A model generated the notes under the pieces. That model was not told the DNA's origin and made no database searches. It saw nothing but the letters and a program-made list of their open reading frames with translations. Of a stretch of DNA of 64,000 nt, positions 45,132-56,900 are shown piece by piece. This DNA comes from an uncultured Verrucomicrobiae bacterium. Its GTDB lineage: Bacteria; Verrucomicrobiota; Verrucomicrobiia; Limisphaerales; UBA1096. The stretch is from NCBI GenBank assembly GCA_937770485.1, contig CALJHX010000022.1:24059-88058 (forward strand). The letters are read 5' to 3'. The translations under genes were made by a program, and so were the position numbers. Each line of letters opens with the position of its first letter. The stretch's first letter is position 1.

Positions 45132-45670
45132 GAGTACAACTCCGGTTTCAGCACACCGATGTGTGGCAGATTGCGGTATTTTTCTGCGTAATCGAGACCA
45201 TAGCCGACAACGAACTCGTCCGGTATTTCGAAGCCGATATAGTCGGAGGGGATGTCGTATTCGCGGCGTGCTTTTTTGGAGAGCAGGACGCAAGAGCGAA
45301 TCTGGCGAGGGGTCATTCCCTCCAGCTTGTTGATGACGGCGCGGAGGGTTTTTCCGGTGTCGAGGATGTCGTCCACGAGCAGCACGTCGCGGTTGGCCAC
45401 ATCGAGTTTCAATTCCTTGGTGAACACCAGTTTGCTCGACTCGGTGCCGTCGCCGTAGCTGGACACGCCGATGAAGTCGAGCCGCATTGGCAGGTCGATT
45501 TCGCGGACGAGGTCGGCGAGAAACATCAGCGTCCCGGTGAGCAACCCGACCACTACGAGGTCGCGCCCGTCGAAGTCCGACTGCACTTGCGCCGCCAACT
45601 CTCCAACACGCCGCCTGATTTCCTCCTCGGAAATCAGTACCTTGGCGATGTCAGCGCTGGGGTCGCTCAT
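45128..45670 (-). CDS. hpt: Hypoxanthine phosphoribosyltransferase
   Basis: The 180-residue salvage enzyme converts hypoxanthine (or guanine) and PRPP to the nucleotide. The PRPP motif VLLVDDILDTGKTLRAVINK lies at about 96-115, with FDGRDLVVVGLLTGTLMFLA and YIGFEIPDEFVVGYGLDY as the other conserved blocks. It is followed by moaD (overlap of four bases) and then moaE. It is separated from the dUTPase gene upstream by 13 bases, so all four are likely one operon. Confidence 0.93.
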   Translation of the reverse strand: MSDPSADIAKVLISEEEIRRRVGELAAQVQSDFDGRDLVVVGLLTGTLMFLADLVREIDLPMRLDFIGVSSYGDGTESSKLVFTKELKLDVANRDVLLVDDILDTGKTLRAVINKLEGMTPRQIRSCVLLSKKARREYDIPSDYIGFEIPDEFVVGYGLDYAEKYRNLPHIGVLKPELYS

Positions 45671-45683
45671 GGGCGGTGTGGCC

Positions 45684-46064
45684 TTAAATGTGGCGTGAGT
45701 CGTCCTCGTTCTTTTCGGTGTAGCCGCTGTCCTGCCGCTGGAAGTTGACTTCGTTCTTTTTTACGTACGCGGCAAATATATCGTCGGCGCTCATGCCGAG
45801 CACCTGTGCGAGGCTGATGAGAAAATGGAACAAATCGACAACCTCGACGCGGGCATTTTGCTCGTCGAGTTTCTGGTACTTGGCCCACCATTTCCACGGT
45901 ACGCTGTCTGTCAGTTCGGCGATTTCTTGGCCCATGGCGCGGCAGTAGTTGAGTACCCACTCGGTTTTCTGCTCATCGCTCATCCCGTCTGTCTGCACGC
46001 CGATCCGCTCATTGAGCGACTTCTGCATTCGAAAGAGCTCTCGTAATTGATCCGGCTGATCCAT
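45684..46064 (-). CDS. dUTP diphosphatase, dimeric all-alpha type
   Basis: The 126-residue protein is an all-helical NTP pyrophosphohydrolase of the dimeric dUTPase (MazG/HisE-like) superfamily. The metal-binding residues are in MGQEIAELTDSVPWKWWAKY and VEVVDLFHFLISLAQVLGMS. It hydrolyses dUTP to dUMP and pyrophosphate, keeping uracil out of DNA. A different NTP cannot be excluded, since members vary. The ATG at 46064 (MDQPDQLRELFRMQKSL) was chosen because the twelve residues upstream are unrelated. Confidence 0.82.
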   Translation of the reverse strand: MDQPDQLRELFRMQKSLNERIGVQTDGMSDEQKTEWVLNYCRAMGQEIAELTDSVPWKWWAKYQKLDEQNARVEVVDLFHFLISLAQVLGMSADDIFAAYVKKNEVNFQRQDSGYTEKNEDDSRHI

Positions 46065-46504
46065 GCGCCGATTGTCTTCGCTTAACTGCCATCGAATCAA
46101 GTTTTTTTAATTAAAACTCCCAATGACGGCGGCGAAAATTCACTTCGGTACGCCGTGTGTGTGTTGGCTTTGCTGTCATAGATGAGCCAGGCGAGGTCGC
46201 CGCCTTGCTTTTTCAGTCGGTATTTTTCAAACATGCAACCAGCATTGAACCGTCGTTGTTGGCGGCAATGGATGGATGCCTCTGATGGGCATGGGGGAGA
46301 TAAGATTACTGTTTTTAAGGACGCTTTGCTGGTGCTGAACCAGGCAAGGTTAATATTGCTTTGGCCTTCCACGTGTCATAGATGCCTCCGGGGGGGGCTA
46401 CTGGCGATTTGTCTTGAAGAAAGCAGGGTGCAAACGGACGCTTCTTGAGATACGGTGTTTCGTTTTTTTTATGGTAATAGTAACTTAATCTGTCCCCTGG
46501 AGGT
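46065..46504. other. Gap of 440 bases, no convincing gene
   Basis: The only reading frame of note is minus strand 46097-46234, 45 residues with MFEKYRLKKQGGDLAWLIYD at the start and a basic tail. I recognise no family and see no ribosome binding site, so I do not call it a gene. The gap divides the minus-strand dUTPase operon from the plus-strand protease/MoxR operon and so should hold two divergent promoters. Confidence 0.45.
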
Positions 46505-49081
46505 ATGACCATAGTGGTGAGTTTGATTCATCGATTTCCGCGATTTTGCACGCTTCTGGCTTTGCTCTGCCTTGCGCTTGGCCAGGCGCGGGCGGTGACG
46601 CTGAAGGAGGCGCGCCAACTCTATGCCACCGGTGAGTACGCGAAAGCGATCAAGGCCAGCGAGGGGGCCATCGCCGCCAATGAGTACGACAGCGGTTGGC
46701 GGTTGTTGCTGCTTCGGGCGCGGTTGACCACCGGCGAGTACCCTGAAGCCAAGCGGTTCGCCACCCAATTGCTGGAGGATTACCGTTATCGATACAATGC
46801 CGAGGCGCTTTGGTTGTTTCACCTCGCCTACGAGGCCACCGGCGATACTCAGCAGTCAGGCAAAATGCTGCAGATCATCATTGAGTTCCTCAATGGACAA
46901 CGGGCCATCAGCGACGAGAACACGCTTGTCTTCATCGGGCGCGCGCTGCTCAAGGCCGCTGTTTCCGACCCCAAGCAAGTCAAGGAGAACCTGTTTGACC
47001 GCGTGCTCCAGTCCGACCCTGAGAATCGCGAGGCGTTGTTGGCCACCGGCGAACTGGCGCTGGCCAAGCGCGATTTCAAGCTGGCCGGCAGCACGTTCAC
47101 TAGGGCGATCGGGCATTATCCTGAGGACGCCGATCTGCTGTACGGCCTCGCCAAGGCCTACGCCGAGAGCGACCCGTCGCAAATGGAGGAACCGTTACAT
47201 ACGGCGATGTTCACCAATCCTGACCATATTCCGTCGCTGCTGTTGCAGGCGCACAACCAGGTCGATGCCGAGCAGTATGAAACGGCCAAAGGTATCCTGA
47301 AGGCCATCTTCAAAATCAATCCGCATCATGCTGGGAGTTGGGCGCTGCAGGCCGCCATCCATACAGTCCGAAACGAGCCGGATAAAGCTAGGGCGGCTCG
47401 CAAGAGCGGCTTGAAGTATTGGAAGACGAACCCGCTGGTGGACTACGAGATAGGGACAAAGCTCTCGTCGAAATACCTCTTCACCGAAGGCGCGGCGCAT
47501 CAGCGGCAGGCACTGGCTTTCAGCAAGGATTATATCTCCGCCAAGACGCAACTTGCGCAGGATTTGCTGCGGCTTGGCCAGGATGAGGAAGGGTGGAAAC
47601 TGGCTGGGGAGGCGCACGATGCCGATGGCTACGACGTGACCACGTTTAACTTGCTCACTCTTCACGACACGCTGAAAAAGTACGTGACGATCGACCGCAA
47701 CGGCTTCCTGCTGCGGATGACCCGCGACGAGGCGGCGCTTTACGGCGACGAGGCGATCGACCTGCTGACCGAGGCCCGCGAGTTGTTTTCAGCAAAATAC
47801 GACACGCAAATTGAAGACCCGGTGATCGTCGAAATTTTCCCCGAGAAAAAGGACTTTGCCGTGCGGACGTTTGGCATCCCGGGCGGCGACGGCTACATGG
47901 GAGTCTGCTTTGGCAAGCTGATCACGGCCAACAGCCCCAAGTCGCTTATCGGCTTTCAGCAGAATTGGCAGTCGCTACTCTGGCATGAGTACTGCCACGT
48001 GATCACTCTCCAAAAAACACGTAACAAAATGCCGCGCTGGTTCAGCGAGGGCATCTCCGTTTACGAGGAGCGGCTGAGGCATAGCTCGTGGGGTGAGCAA
48101 ATGACGCCGGAGTACCGCAACTTCATCCTCGACGGCGAGATGACCCCGATCGAGCGGCTAAGCATGGCCTTTATCGTGCCCAAGAGCCCTGAGCATATCC
48201 AGTTCGCCTATTACCAGTCATCGATCGTTGTTGAGTATCTCGTTAAAAATTTCGGTGAGGCGTGCATCAGCAATATTCTGCACGATCTTGGTCAGGGCGT
48301 GTTCATTAACATCGCCATCGAGCAGCATGCCGCCCCCTTGGCCAAGCTTCAGGAAGGGTTCACCGAGTTTGCCACCGGCTTGGCCAAGGCGTTCGCCCCT
48401 GAGGCGGACTTGGCCAAGCCGAATCCGCTCGAGGTCAATCCGCTCGACAAAAACGCAATCGTCGATTGGCTCGAAGCCAATCCCAACAACATATGGGCGC
48501 TCAACACCACCTGCGCCAACCTCGTCGAGGAGGAGAAATTCCTCGAGTCAATCCCGCTGCTCGAGAGATCGATCAAACTCCACCCGAGACAGCGCGGCGC
48601 TGGCTCGCCCTACGGCATGCTCGCCCGGGCGCACCGTGAGCTTGGCCAGGCGGAGGATGAGCTCGCTGTTCTGGAGCAATGGGCCGCCATTGAGGACGCA
48701 GCGACAAAACTTTACGGGCGGTTGATGGAGATCCACTCCGAGCGCGAAAACTGGTCAGCGGTAGATCGTCTAGCCAAGCGTTTCTTTTCTGCCAACCCAC
48801 TCTCACCCATCGGCCATCGTTTCATGGCGCTCACCGCGCAGCAAACTGGCAGGCGTGCTGACACCATTCGGCCACTTACGCGTCTGCTATTGCTCGATCC
48901 AGCCGACCCGGTGGATCTGCATTTCCGTCTGGCCACAGCACTGGCTGATACGGCGACGGATAAGGCCAGGCGCCACGTGCTGCAGGCGCTCGAGGATGCG
49001 CCACGGTTTCGCGACGCGCAGAAACTGCTCATTCGCCTGGCCAAGCCGGATTCGACCGCTGTTGAAGCCAAGGCACAATGA
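46505..49081 (+). CDS. TPR protein with a gluzincin-like (peptidase MA-type) domain
   Basis: The 858-residue protein has a leader (about 6-30) ending in ALGQARA. TPR repeats cover about 30-400 and again about 640-850. A central zinc-peptidase domain has HEYCH at His494-His498 and a Glu at 515 in RWFSEGISVYEE, the gluzincin third ligand. It is likely periplasmic and may cleave or bind peptides; the HExxH is intact. The ATG at 46505 sits only one base after GGAGG (46499-46503), too close; GTG codons at 46514 or 46517 have a better spacing and give the same signal peptide. It is the first gene of an eight-gene operon, and its stop overlaps the next ATG. Confidence 0.82.
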   Translation: MTIVVSLIHRFPRFCTLLALLCLALGQARAVTLKEARQLYATGEYAKAIKASEGAIAANEYDSGWRLLLLRARLTTGEYPEAKRFATQLLEDYRYRYNAEALWLFHLAYEATGDTQQSGKMLQIIIEFLNGQRAISDENTLVFIGRALLKAAVSDPKQVKENLFDRVLQSDPENREALLATGELALAKRDFKLAGSTFTRAIGHYPEDADLLYGLAKAYAESDPSQMEEPLHTAMFTNPDHIPSLLLQAHNQVDAEQYETAKGILKAIFKINPHHAGSWALQAAIHTVRNEPDKARAARKSGLKYWKTNPLVDYEIGTKLSSKYLFTEGAAHQRQALAFSKDYISAKTQLAQDLLRLGQDEEGWKLAGEAHDADGYDVTTFNLLTLHDTLKKYVTIDRNGFLLRMTRDEAALYGDEAIDLLTEARELFSAKYDTQIEDPVIVEIFPEKKDFAVRTFGIPGGDGYMGVCFGKLITANSPKSLIGFQQNWQSLLWHEYCHVITLQKTRNKMPRWFSEGISVYEERLRHSSWGEQMTPEYRNFILDGEMTPIERLSMAFIVPKSPEHIQFAYYQSSIVVEYLVKNFGEACISNILHDLGQGVFINIAIEQHAAPLAKLQEGFTEFATGLAKAFAPEADLAKPNPLEVNPLDKNAIVDWLEANPNNIWALNTTCANLVEEEKFLESIPLLERSIKLHPRQRGAGSPYGMLARAHRELGQAEDELAVLEQWAAIEDAATKLYGRLMEIHSERENWSAVDRLAKRFFSANPLSPIGHRFMALTAQQTGRRADTIRPLTRLLLLDPADPVDLHFRLATALADTATDKARRHVLQALEDAPRFRDAQKLLIRLAKPDSTAVEAKAQ

Positions 49082-49923
49082 ATTCCTTTCGGAAACCTTC
49101 ACGCTGGCTTGGCCTTGGCCTGGTGATCGCCGCGCTCACGTTGGCTTCGCTCGTGGCATGGAGCCAGCACGATTGGCGTCGAGGCGAACGTGACAAACGC
49201 GGCGGCGTAGAAAACTGGGGCCGCGACGAGGAACTGCCCAACGACACGTTCACCTTTGCTCGCATCCAGTACGACTCGAGGGGAGGCAGTTGGCGTGGCC
49301 GAGGCAAGTGGTCAATTGATTATCCCGAGAGCGACCTGAACATGTCATTTCGTCTGCAGCAGCTCACCGCGCTCAAGGTTGATCCGGAAGGCACGGTGCT
49401 TAATCTGACCGATGACAAGCTATTTCACTACCCGTTTATTTACATCATTGAACCCGGCGAACTAACCTTCAGCGGCGACGAGGTTAAGGCGCTGCGAAAA
49501 TACCTGCTGACAGGCGGCTTCCTAATGGTGGATGATTTCTGGGGCGAGAAGGAGTGGCAGAATTTTGAGCGTGAGTTTCGGCGTGTGTTCCCGACGCGTG
49601 AAATTATCGAGTTGCCGCTTGAGCACGAGATTTTCCAGAGTGTTTTTCCGCTCAAGGAAAAGCCGCAGGTGCCGAATCCCCGTACGGCGATTCAAGGCGC
49701 GTCCCGCGGAATCACTTGGGAGCGCTGGGACGCTGAGACGCCGCACTATCGTGGGGTTTACGACGACGACGGCCGACTAATGGTCATCATTTGCCATAAC
49801 ACCGATCTCGGCGATGGCTGGGAGGAGGAGAGCCGCGCTGGCGAATGGTATTTCAAGGAATTCTCCGAGCCCAGGGCTTATCCGATGGGCATCAACATCA
49901 TTTTTTATTCAATGACCCACTAA
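49078..49923 (+). CDS. DUF4159 protein
   Basis: The 281-residue protein has an N-terminal membrane helix (about 13-31). The DUF4159 body includes DTFTFARIQYDSRGG, YPESDLNMSFRLQQLTALKV, GFLMVDDFWGEKEWQNFERE and RIMVIICHNTDLGD-like blocks (here RLMVIICHNTDLGDGW). DUF4159 is a Rossmann-like periplasmic or cytoplasmic domain of unknown function that is common next to MoxR and vWA genes in PVC bacteria. Its start overlaps the protease gene's stop by four bases, and the MoxR gene follows after two bases. Confidence 0.85.
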   Translation: MNSFRKPSRWLGLGLVIAALTLASLVAWSQHDWRRGERDKRGGVENWGRDEELPNDTFTFARIQYDSRGGSWRGRGKWSIDYPESDLNMSFRLQQLTALKVDPEGTVLNLTDDKLFHYPFIYIIEPGELTFSGDEVKALRKYLLTGGFLMVDDFWGEKEWQNFEREFRRVFPTREIIELPLEHEIFQSVFPLKEKPQVPNPRTAIQGASRGITWERWDAETPHYRGVYDDDGRLMVIICHNTDLGDGWEEESRAGEWYFKEFSEPRAYPMGINIIFYSMTH

Positions 49924-49925
49924 AC

Positions 49926-50926
<1,001 letters not shown>

Positions 50927-50930
<4 letters not shown>

Positions 50931-51874
50931 GTCGTCCCGGGACAACGCACCGTTTTTTGGATCCGAAAGCCCTGATGGAAATCAGCAGCCTTTCGCTCCG
51001 GGCGCGTGCCGTGGTTGAGGGGTTCATGAGCGGATTGCATCGCAGTCCGCGCACCGGATTTTCCACCGAGTTCACCGAATATCGCCAATACTCACCCGGC
51101 GACGACGTCCGGTTCCTCGACTGGAAGGTGATGGCTCGAACCGACCGCGAGTTCATCAAGAAGTTTGAGGATGAGACCAACCTGCGCTGCACGTTCATGA
51201 TTGATTTTTCCAAGTCGATGGAGTTCGGCGGCGACGATGCCGGCGTCAAGAAAAGTGACTACGGCCGCACGTTCGCGGCGTCGCTGGCGTGGTTTCTCAC
51301 GCAGCAGCGCGATGCCGTCGGCCTGGCGACGTTCGACCGTGACCTGCGCGAGTTCATCCCGCCGCGCTACCGGCAGGACCAGTTGAAAACGATCCTAGGC
51401 CGTCTTGAGACCCAGCCGGCTGGCAACGCCACTGACCTTTGCCAGGCGCTGGAGAAACTTGCCTCGCTCGTCGGCAAGCGTGGCATGATTGTACTCGTGT
51501 CCGATTTCCTTTCTCCGCTCGACGAGCTGGAAAGCTGCCTGAGCCTCTTCACCGCCGCTGGGCACGATGTCCGTGCAGTGCAGGTGTTGCATCCGCGCGA
51601 GGTCGATTTCAGTTTTGAGGGTGCCGCGATTTTCGAGGACATGGAGAGCGGCCAAAACCTCATTCTCGACCCGGGAACGGCCCGTGAGGCGTATCAGGAA
51701 AGATACAACGCGCACAACGCCGCACTCGACGCGATTTTTAGCGCGCAGGGCATCCCCGGTTTCCGCGTGACCACCACCGAACCGCTTGAGCGGGTGCTGC
51801 AACGCTTCCTAGAGGAACGTCCCGCGCGCGCCGTTGTCCGGCAACGCCGCTCGAACGCGAGGAATGCCGCATGA
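50927..51874 (+). CDS. DUF58 protein (vWA-like)
   Basis: The 315-residue protein starts with GTG at 50927, overlapping the MoxR stop (GTGA). It has the family's SGLHRSPRTGFSTEFTEYRQ and YSPGDDVRFLDWKVMARTDR. The metal-ion-dependent adhesion site, DFSKSM, is at Asp93-Ser97. DUF58 proteins are cytoplasmic vWA partners of MoxR. It belongs to the operon and is coupled to both neighbours. Confidence 0.9.
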
Positions 51875-53964
51875 GTTTCCTGACACCATTTTACCTGTTG
51901 GGCGCGCTTGCACTGGCCATCCCGATCATCCTGCATTTGCTGCACGACCGGCCCAAGAACAAACAGGAATTTGGCAGCCTGATGTTCCTCGACAAGACCC
52001 AGCCGCCGGTGGACCGCAAGCGGCGTCCGTCGCACCTGCTGCTGCTGCTGCTGCGCTGCCTTGCCTTGTTGTTGCTGGCATTCGTTTTTGCGCGACCGTT
52101 CGTTAAGGTCGATGACCCCGCTGATGCGACGCGACGCGACCGGCAATGGATCACTGTGCTGCTCGACCGCAGCGCCAGCATGCAGCGCGGCGATTTGTGG
52201 GAGCAGGCCAAGGCCAAGGTGCAAACTACGCTTGGCCAACTCGGCCCGGGCGACCGTTTCTCGCTGATCGCTTTTGATGACTCCACCGAGCCGTTGGCCG
52301 AGGTCAAGTCGTGGCTCGGCAGCCGGTCCGAGGCGGAGGTAAACCTCCCACTCGAGCGCTTGGCCAAGCCTGGCTTCGGCGGGAGCAACCTTGGCCAGGC
52401 ACTCGTACTCGCCGGCGAGTCGATCGAAGGGGACGAGCCGAGTCCGGATGATCTGGGGGCAGACGAAGAGCCTTTGGCCAGGCGCGAGATTATTGTCATT
52501 AGTGACCTGCAAAAGGGCACTCGTCTTGGCGACGTGCAGGGCTACGAGTGGCCCACTGGCATCAGGGTGACGCTCGAGCAGATTGGCGAGGACGACCAGG
52601 GCAACGCCGGCATCGAGCAGGTCGCCTCCCGCGTGCCTTGGGCCACCGCCGAGGCTGCGCCGTCCTTCCGCATCAGCAACTCAGCCAACGGCATCAGCGA
52701 TGAGCTGGAGTTTTTGGCACGCACGACTGCCGGCGAAACTCTCAGCCAAACGGTGCATGTCCCGCCGGGCCGCAGCCGAGTGGTCGAGTTGCCGGGCGAA
52801 TGGGCTGAGAAGTCCGTCGATCGACTGGCCATTCGGGGCGACGTGGCGGAGTTTGACAATCAGTTTCATTTCGCGCAAAACCGGCAGCAGACAGTGCGCA
52901 TCGTTTACATTGGCGAGGACAAACCTAACGACGCTGAAGGCTCGCTGTTTTATCTGGCGAGTGCGTTTCAGCAGTCGACTACTCTCGATTTTCAGGTTGA
53001 GGCGGTTAGTGGCAAATCGTCCGGTCCACTGCCGGAGGCCGATCTGTACGTCATCGGCGATGCTGTTGACGACCCGCTGGCCCAAGCACTTGGCCAGGCG
53101 ATCGAGGGAGGCTCCACTGCGCTAATGGTCGTGCAATCGCCGGGTCAGGCTGCAAACCTCAGACAGTGGCTTGGTGTGGACGGCGTTGTCATCCGCGACA
53201 TAGCGTCGAGGGACTACGCGCTGCTTGAGTCGCTCAAGCTGGACCACCCGGTTCTGGCCGTGTTCCGCGACGCGCGATTCAGTGACTTCACGAACCTGCA
53301 CTTTTGGAAACATCGCGAGCTGCAAAACCTGCCAGACGAGGGCATCGACGTGCTCGCCCGGTTTGACTCCGGCCCGCCGGCCTGGCTTGCGGCGCGGCGC
53401 GGCGACGGACAGTTGCTGGTGATGACCTCCGGCTGGACACCAGCCGACAGCCAGCTGGCGCTCTCGACGAAGTTCATCCCGCTGCTCTATTCGATCCTCC
53501 AGCCGGTGCTCGAGGGCAAAACCCAGTCGCGGCAGTTCGTCGTCGGCAGCAAGGTCAACGTGACGCGCTTCAACAACGGCCAGGCCGGTGGCGATGTCAC
53601 CGTTATGCCGCCCGGCGACGGGGCGGTGGCGATATCGGTCGACACCTTTTTCACGCCGCTCGCCCCCGGCCTGTACACCGCGAAGGGCAGTGACTGGTCG
53701 GAGACGTTCGCGGTGAATCTGAAGACGGCGGAGAGTCGCACCGAGCCGATTGTCATGAATCAATTTAAAAAACTTGGCCTGCCGATGTCCGGTTCGGTTG
53801 CCTCTCCCGGTGATATTGCGGCCGCCGCGGCAGTGGAAAAGACCGAGGTGCACCGCCGGGAATACTGGCAATGGGCCTTGGCGGCGGTGCTTTTGTTTGT
53901 CACTCTAGAGACCGTTCTGGCCGCTTGGGGGAGTCGACCAGCAGAACCAGTCATGACAGCATGA
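51871..53964 (+). CDS. BatA-like vWA membrane protein
   Basis: The 697-residue protein has the N-terminal BatA segment MSFLTPFYLLGALALAIPII and LHLLHDRPKNKQEFGSLMFL. A second membrane helix (about 55-72) precedes a vWA domain with LLDRSAS at Asp99-Ser103. A long periplasmic part follows, and a C-terminal membrane helix near 660-680 (WALAAVLLFVTLETVLA). Such proteins are the surface-facing partners of MoxR/DUF58 and their ligands are unknown. Overlaps of four bases at both ends show tight coupling with DUF58 and the coiled-coil gene. Confidence 0.88.
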   Translation: MSFLTPFYLLGALALAIPIILHLLHDRPKNKQEFGSLMFLDKTQPPVDRKRRPSHLLLLLLRCLALLLLAFVFARPFVKVDDPADATRRDRQWITVLLDRSASMQRGDLWEQAKAKVQTTLGQLGPGDRFSLIAFDDSTEPLAEVKSWLGSRSEAEVNLPLERLAKPGFGGSNLGQALVLAGESIEGDEPSPDDLGADEEPLARREIIVISDLQKGTRLGDVQGYEWPTGIRVTLEQIGEDDQGNAGIEQVASRVPWATAEAAPSFRISNSANGISDELEFLARTTAGETLSQTVHVPPGRSRVVELPGEWAEKSVDRLAIRGDVAEFDNQFHFAQNRQQTVRIVYIGEDKPNDAEGSLFYLASAFQQSTTLDFQVEAVSGKSSGPLPEADLYVIGDAVDDPLAQALGQAIEGGSTALMVVQSPGQAANLRQWLGVDGVVIRDIASRDYALLESLKLDHPVLAVFRDARFSDFTNLHFWKHRELQNLPDEGIDVLARFDSGPPAWLAARRGDGQLLVMTSGWTPADSQLALSTKFIPLLYSILQPVLEGKTQSRQFVVGSKVNVTRFNNGQAGGDVTVMPPGDGAVAISVDTFFTPLAPGLYTAKGSDWSETFAVNLKTAESRTEPIVMNQFKKLGLPMSGSVASPGDIAAAAAVEKTEVHRREYWQWALAAVLLFVTLETVLAAWGSRPAEPVMTA

Positions 53965-56900
53965 ACAAACCGAATACACTCCAAGAACACCTGACGTTTT
54001 ACCGCCACCAACATCGGCGGCAGAAACTCTTCTCCGGCTTGGCGAAGTGCTGGGCCGCCTGCGCCGTGGCCAGCCTGGCTGTGCTGGCGCTGGGCCAGGC
54101 GACGGGTTTCGTGTGGTCTCTAATTGGGGTATCAGCCGCTGCGCTTGCATCGCTGGTTTTAGTGAAAGTGCTGATGGTGGACTGGTTGACGCTGGCCGAG
54201 ATCGTCCAGCTGATCGAGCGACATCACCCCGGTCTCAACAAGCTGCTCGAGACTGCCTCTGAGCAGATCGGGGAAAACGACCTCGACAAACTCGACTACC
54301 TGCAGCAGCGAGTGCTGGCTGACGCCCTCAAGGCCAGCCGCGAGCAGGGTTGGGAACTCGAGGCCAACGGCCGCCTGGCCTTGACGCACCTGTATCATGG
54401 CACGGCGTTGTCGGTGTTCCTGCTGGCTTTTTGGCAGATGTCCGACACCACAGAGTCGCAAACGGTTTACTCAGCCAATGGCAGTGTGGTGGTGGAGCCG
54501 GGTGATGTGGAGGTGGAGCGCGGAACCAGCCTAATTGTTTCGGCCAAGTTCACCAGCAACAAGTCCGACGTGAAGTTGGTCGTAAAGGAACCTGGCCAAG
54601 ACCAACGCTGGATGGGAATGGCGCAGAGCCTAGACGACCCCACGTACAGCTATCGTCTGGCCAATGTGCAGTCCAACGCTGTGTATAGTGTGGTGTCTGG
54701 CGGGCAGCAGAGTGACCTGTATCGGATGACTGTGTTTGATTACCCGGAGCTCAAGTCGTCGCAGGCCAGGCTCGATTATCCCGAGTTTACCGGACGCGAG
54801 GACAAGATCATCAACAACACACGCCGCCTCACCACCGTCGAGGGTACCGGGTTGACTTTCGATTTTCAGTTCAACAAGCCACTCAAGTCGGCGGTGCTCA
54901 AGGTCCGCGACGGCGACGGCGACGACATTCTTTTGAAGCAACTCGCCGATGGCAGCCGGCAGTTCCAACATCTGCGCAACTTTAGTGAGCCGGGCGAGTT
55001 TCGCTACGAATTGCACCTTGAGGATGCTGATGGACGGGTCAACCGCTTCCCATCTCGGTATGTTTTCAATGTTCTCGAGAACGCCGCTCCGGTACTGAAG
55101 TTCGAGGCGCCGGCCGGCGACACTGAGGTGTCGGCCATCGAGGAGATGCGCCTGCAGGGCGAGGCGCGCGACGACTTTGGGCTGGCTGACGCCGGCTTCG
55201 GCTACCAGCTGGCTGGCGAGGAACCGCAGTATGTCTCTCTCTCTGACGCCGGCTTGGCCACCAATAAACTCGCCGTCGCCCACGTGCTTCGCATGGAGGA
55301 TCTGGGGGTCGAGGTGGGGCAGGTGGTGAGTTATTTCCTGTGGGCCGACGACCGTGGTCCGGATGGCGATTTGCGCCGCGGATTCAGCGACCTTTTTTTC
55401 GCCACGGTTCGGCCGTTCGAGGAAATTTTCCGCCAAAACCGGTCCGCTACAGAGGGCATGCGGCAGCAGCAACAACAGCAGGGAGAGGGAGGTGAACAGG
55501 GTGGCGAACAACAGCAGTCCATCGCCAATCTGCTCGACACGCAGAAGGACATCATCAGCGCCACGTGGAATCTCAAGCGCCGCGACAGCGACGACGAAAA
55601 ACTGGCCAAGGATATCCAAGTCGTGCTCGACTCCCAGGGCGAGTTACTTGGCCTGCTCGAGCAGGCGTCGGCGCTGCTGCAGGACTCCGAGTCCGGTGGC
55701 CAGGCGTATCAGGCCAACGAGGCAATGCAGGCCGCGGCAGACAGCCTCGGAAAGGCAAAAGACGCCAGCGGCGAAGCGGTTGGCCAAGCACTCTCAGACG
55801 CGATCATCGACGAGCAGACCGCCCTGCAGCATTTGCAGAAACTGCGCGAAAACGAGTTTCGTGTGTCTCGCCAGCAAGCTCGTCAACAGCGCCAGCAACA
55901 GCAGGGCCGTGGGAACAGCAACCGTGCCCAGCGCCAGCTTGACCAGCTCGAGATGCAGGACACCCGCAACAACTATGAGTTGGAGAGCAAGGCTGAGCGC
56001 CAGCAGCAACAGGCCCAGCAGCAGGGCGAGCGTGCCGAGCAACGGCAGACCCTGAACCGCCTCAAGGAACTCGCCCGGCGACAGTCGGACTTAAACAAGC
56101 GGCTGCAGGAATTACAGATTGCGCTGCTTGATGCCGAAGATGAGGCCGAGCGCGAACGCATCGAGCGCGAACTCAAGCGCCTGCAGGATGAGCAGCGCAA
56201 CCTTATCGATGATCTCGACGAGGTTCAGCAGAGGATGGACAGCAGTCAAAATGACGAGCTTGCCGAGTCGCGCCAGCAACTCGAGGAGGCCCGCGAGGAG
56301 ATGGAGCAGACCGCCCGCGATCTTGAGCAGCAGCAGCTTTCGCAGGCTGCCAACTCCGGCTCGCGCGCCAGTCGGAATCTCGACGAGGTCAGGGAGGATT
56401 ACAAGGAACAGACCGCCAACAAATTCGCCGATGCCATGCGTGAGATGCGCCAGGACGCGCGCGAGCTCGACAGCAATCAAAACGAATTGAACAAGTCGAT
56501 CGAGGAGGATCGGCAGAAAACATTCCGCTCCCTGAGCGACGAGGGCGACGTCAAGGAGGCGCTCGACATGGCTGAGTCACAGAAGGGGCAGCTAGATGAG
56601 TTGCTTCAGCAAATGGAACAGGTTTCCCGAGAGGCCGAGGATTCAGAGAAGCTCCTATCGCAGGAGCTGGAAGACGGTGTCCGTCGCGCCCGGCAGGATA
56701 ACATGGAGGAGTCACTCGACCAGTTGTCGTTGCTGATGCGTAACAATCTGCCCAATGAAACCAGCGACATTCAGCGGGGGTTGACCGAGAACATTTCTGA
56801 GTTACGCGACACGGTCGAGAATGCTGCCGAGAAGATCATCGGCAGCGACGAGGACGCGATGCGTTTTGCCGCTGACCGGCTCGACGAATTGCGCGAGGAG

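Noticed and set aside
46097..46234. 45-residue minus-strand frame
   Set aside because: No ribosome binding site, no recognisable family and weak coding pattern, so it is noted only in the gap entry.
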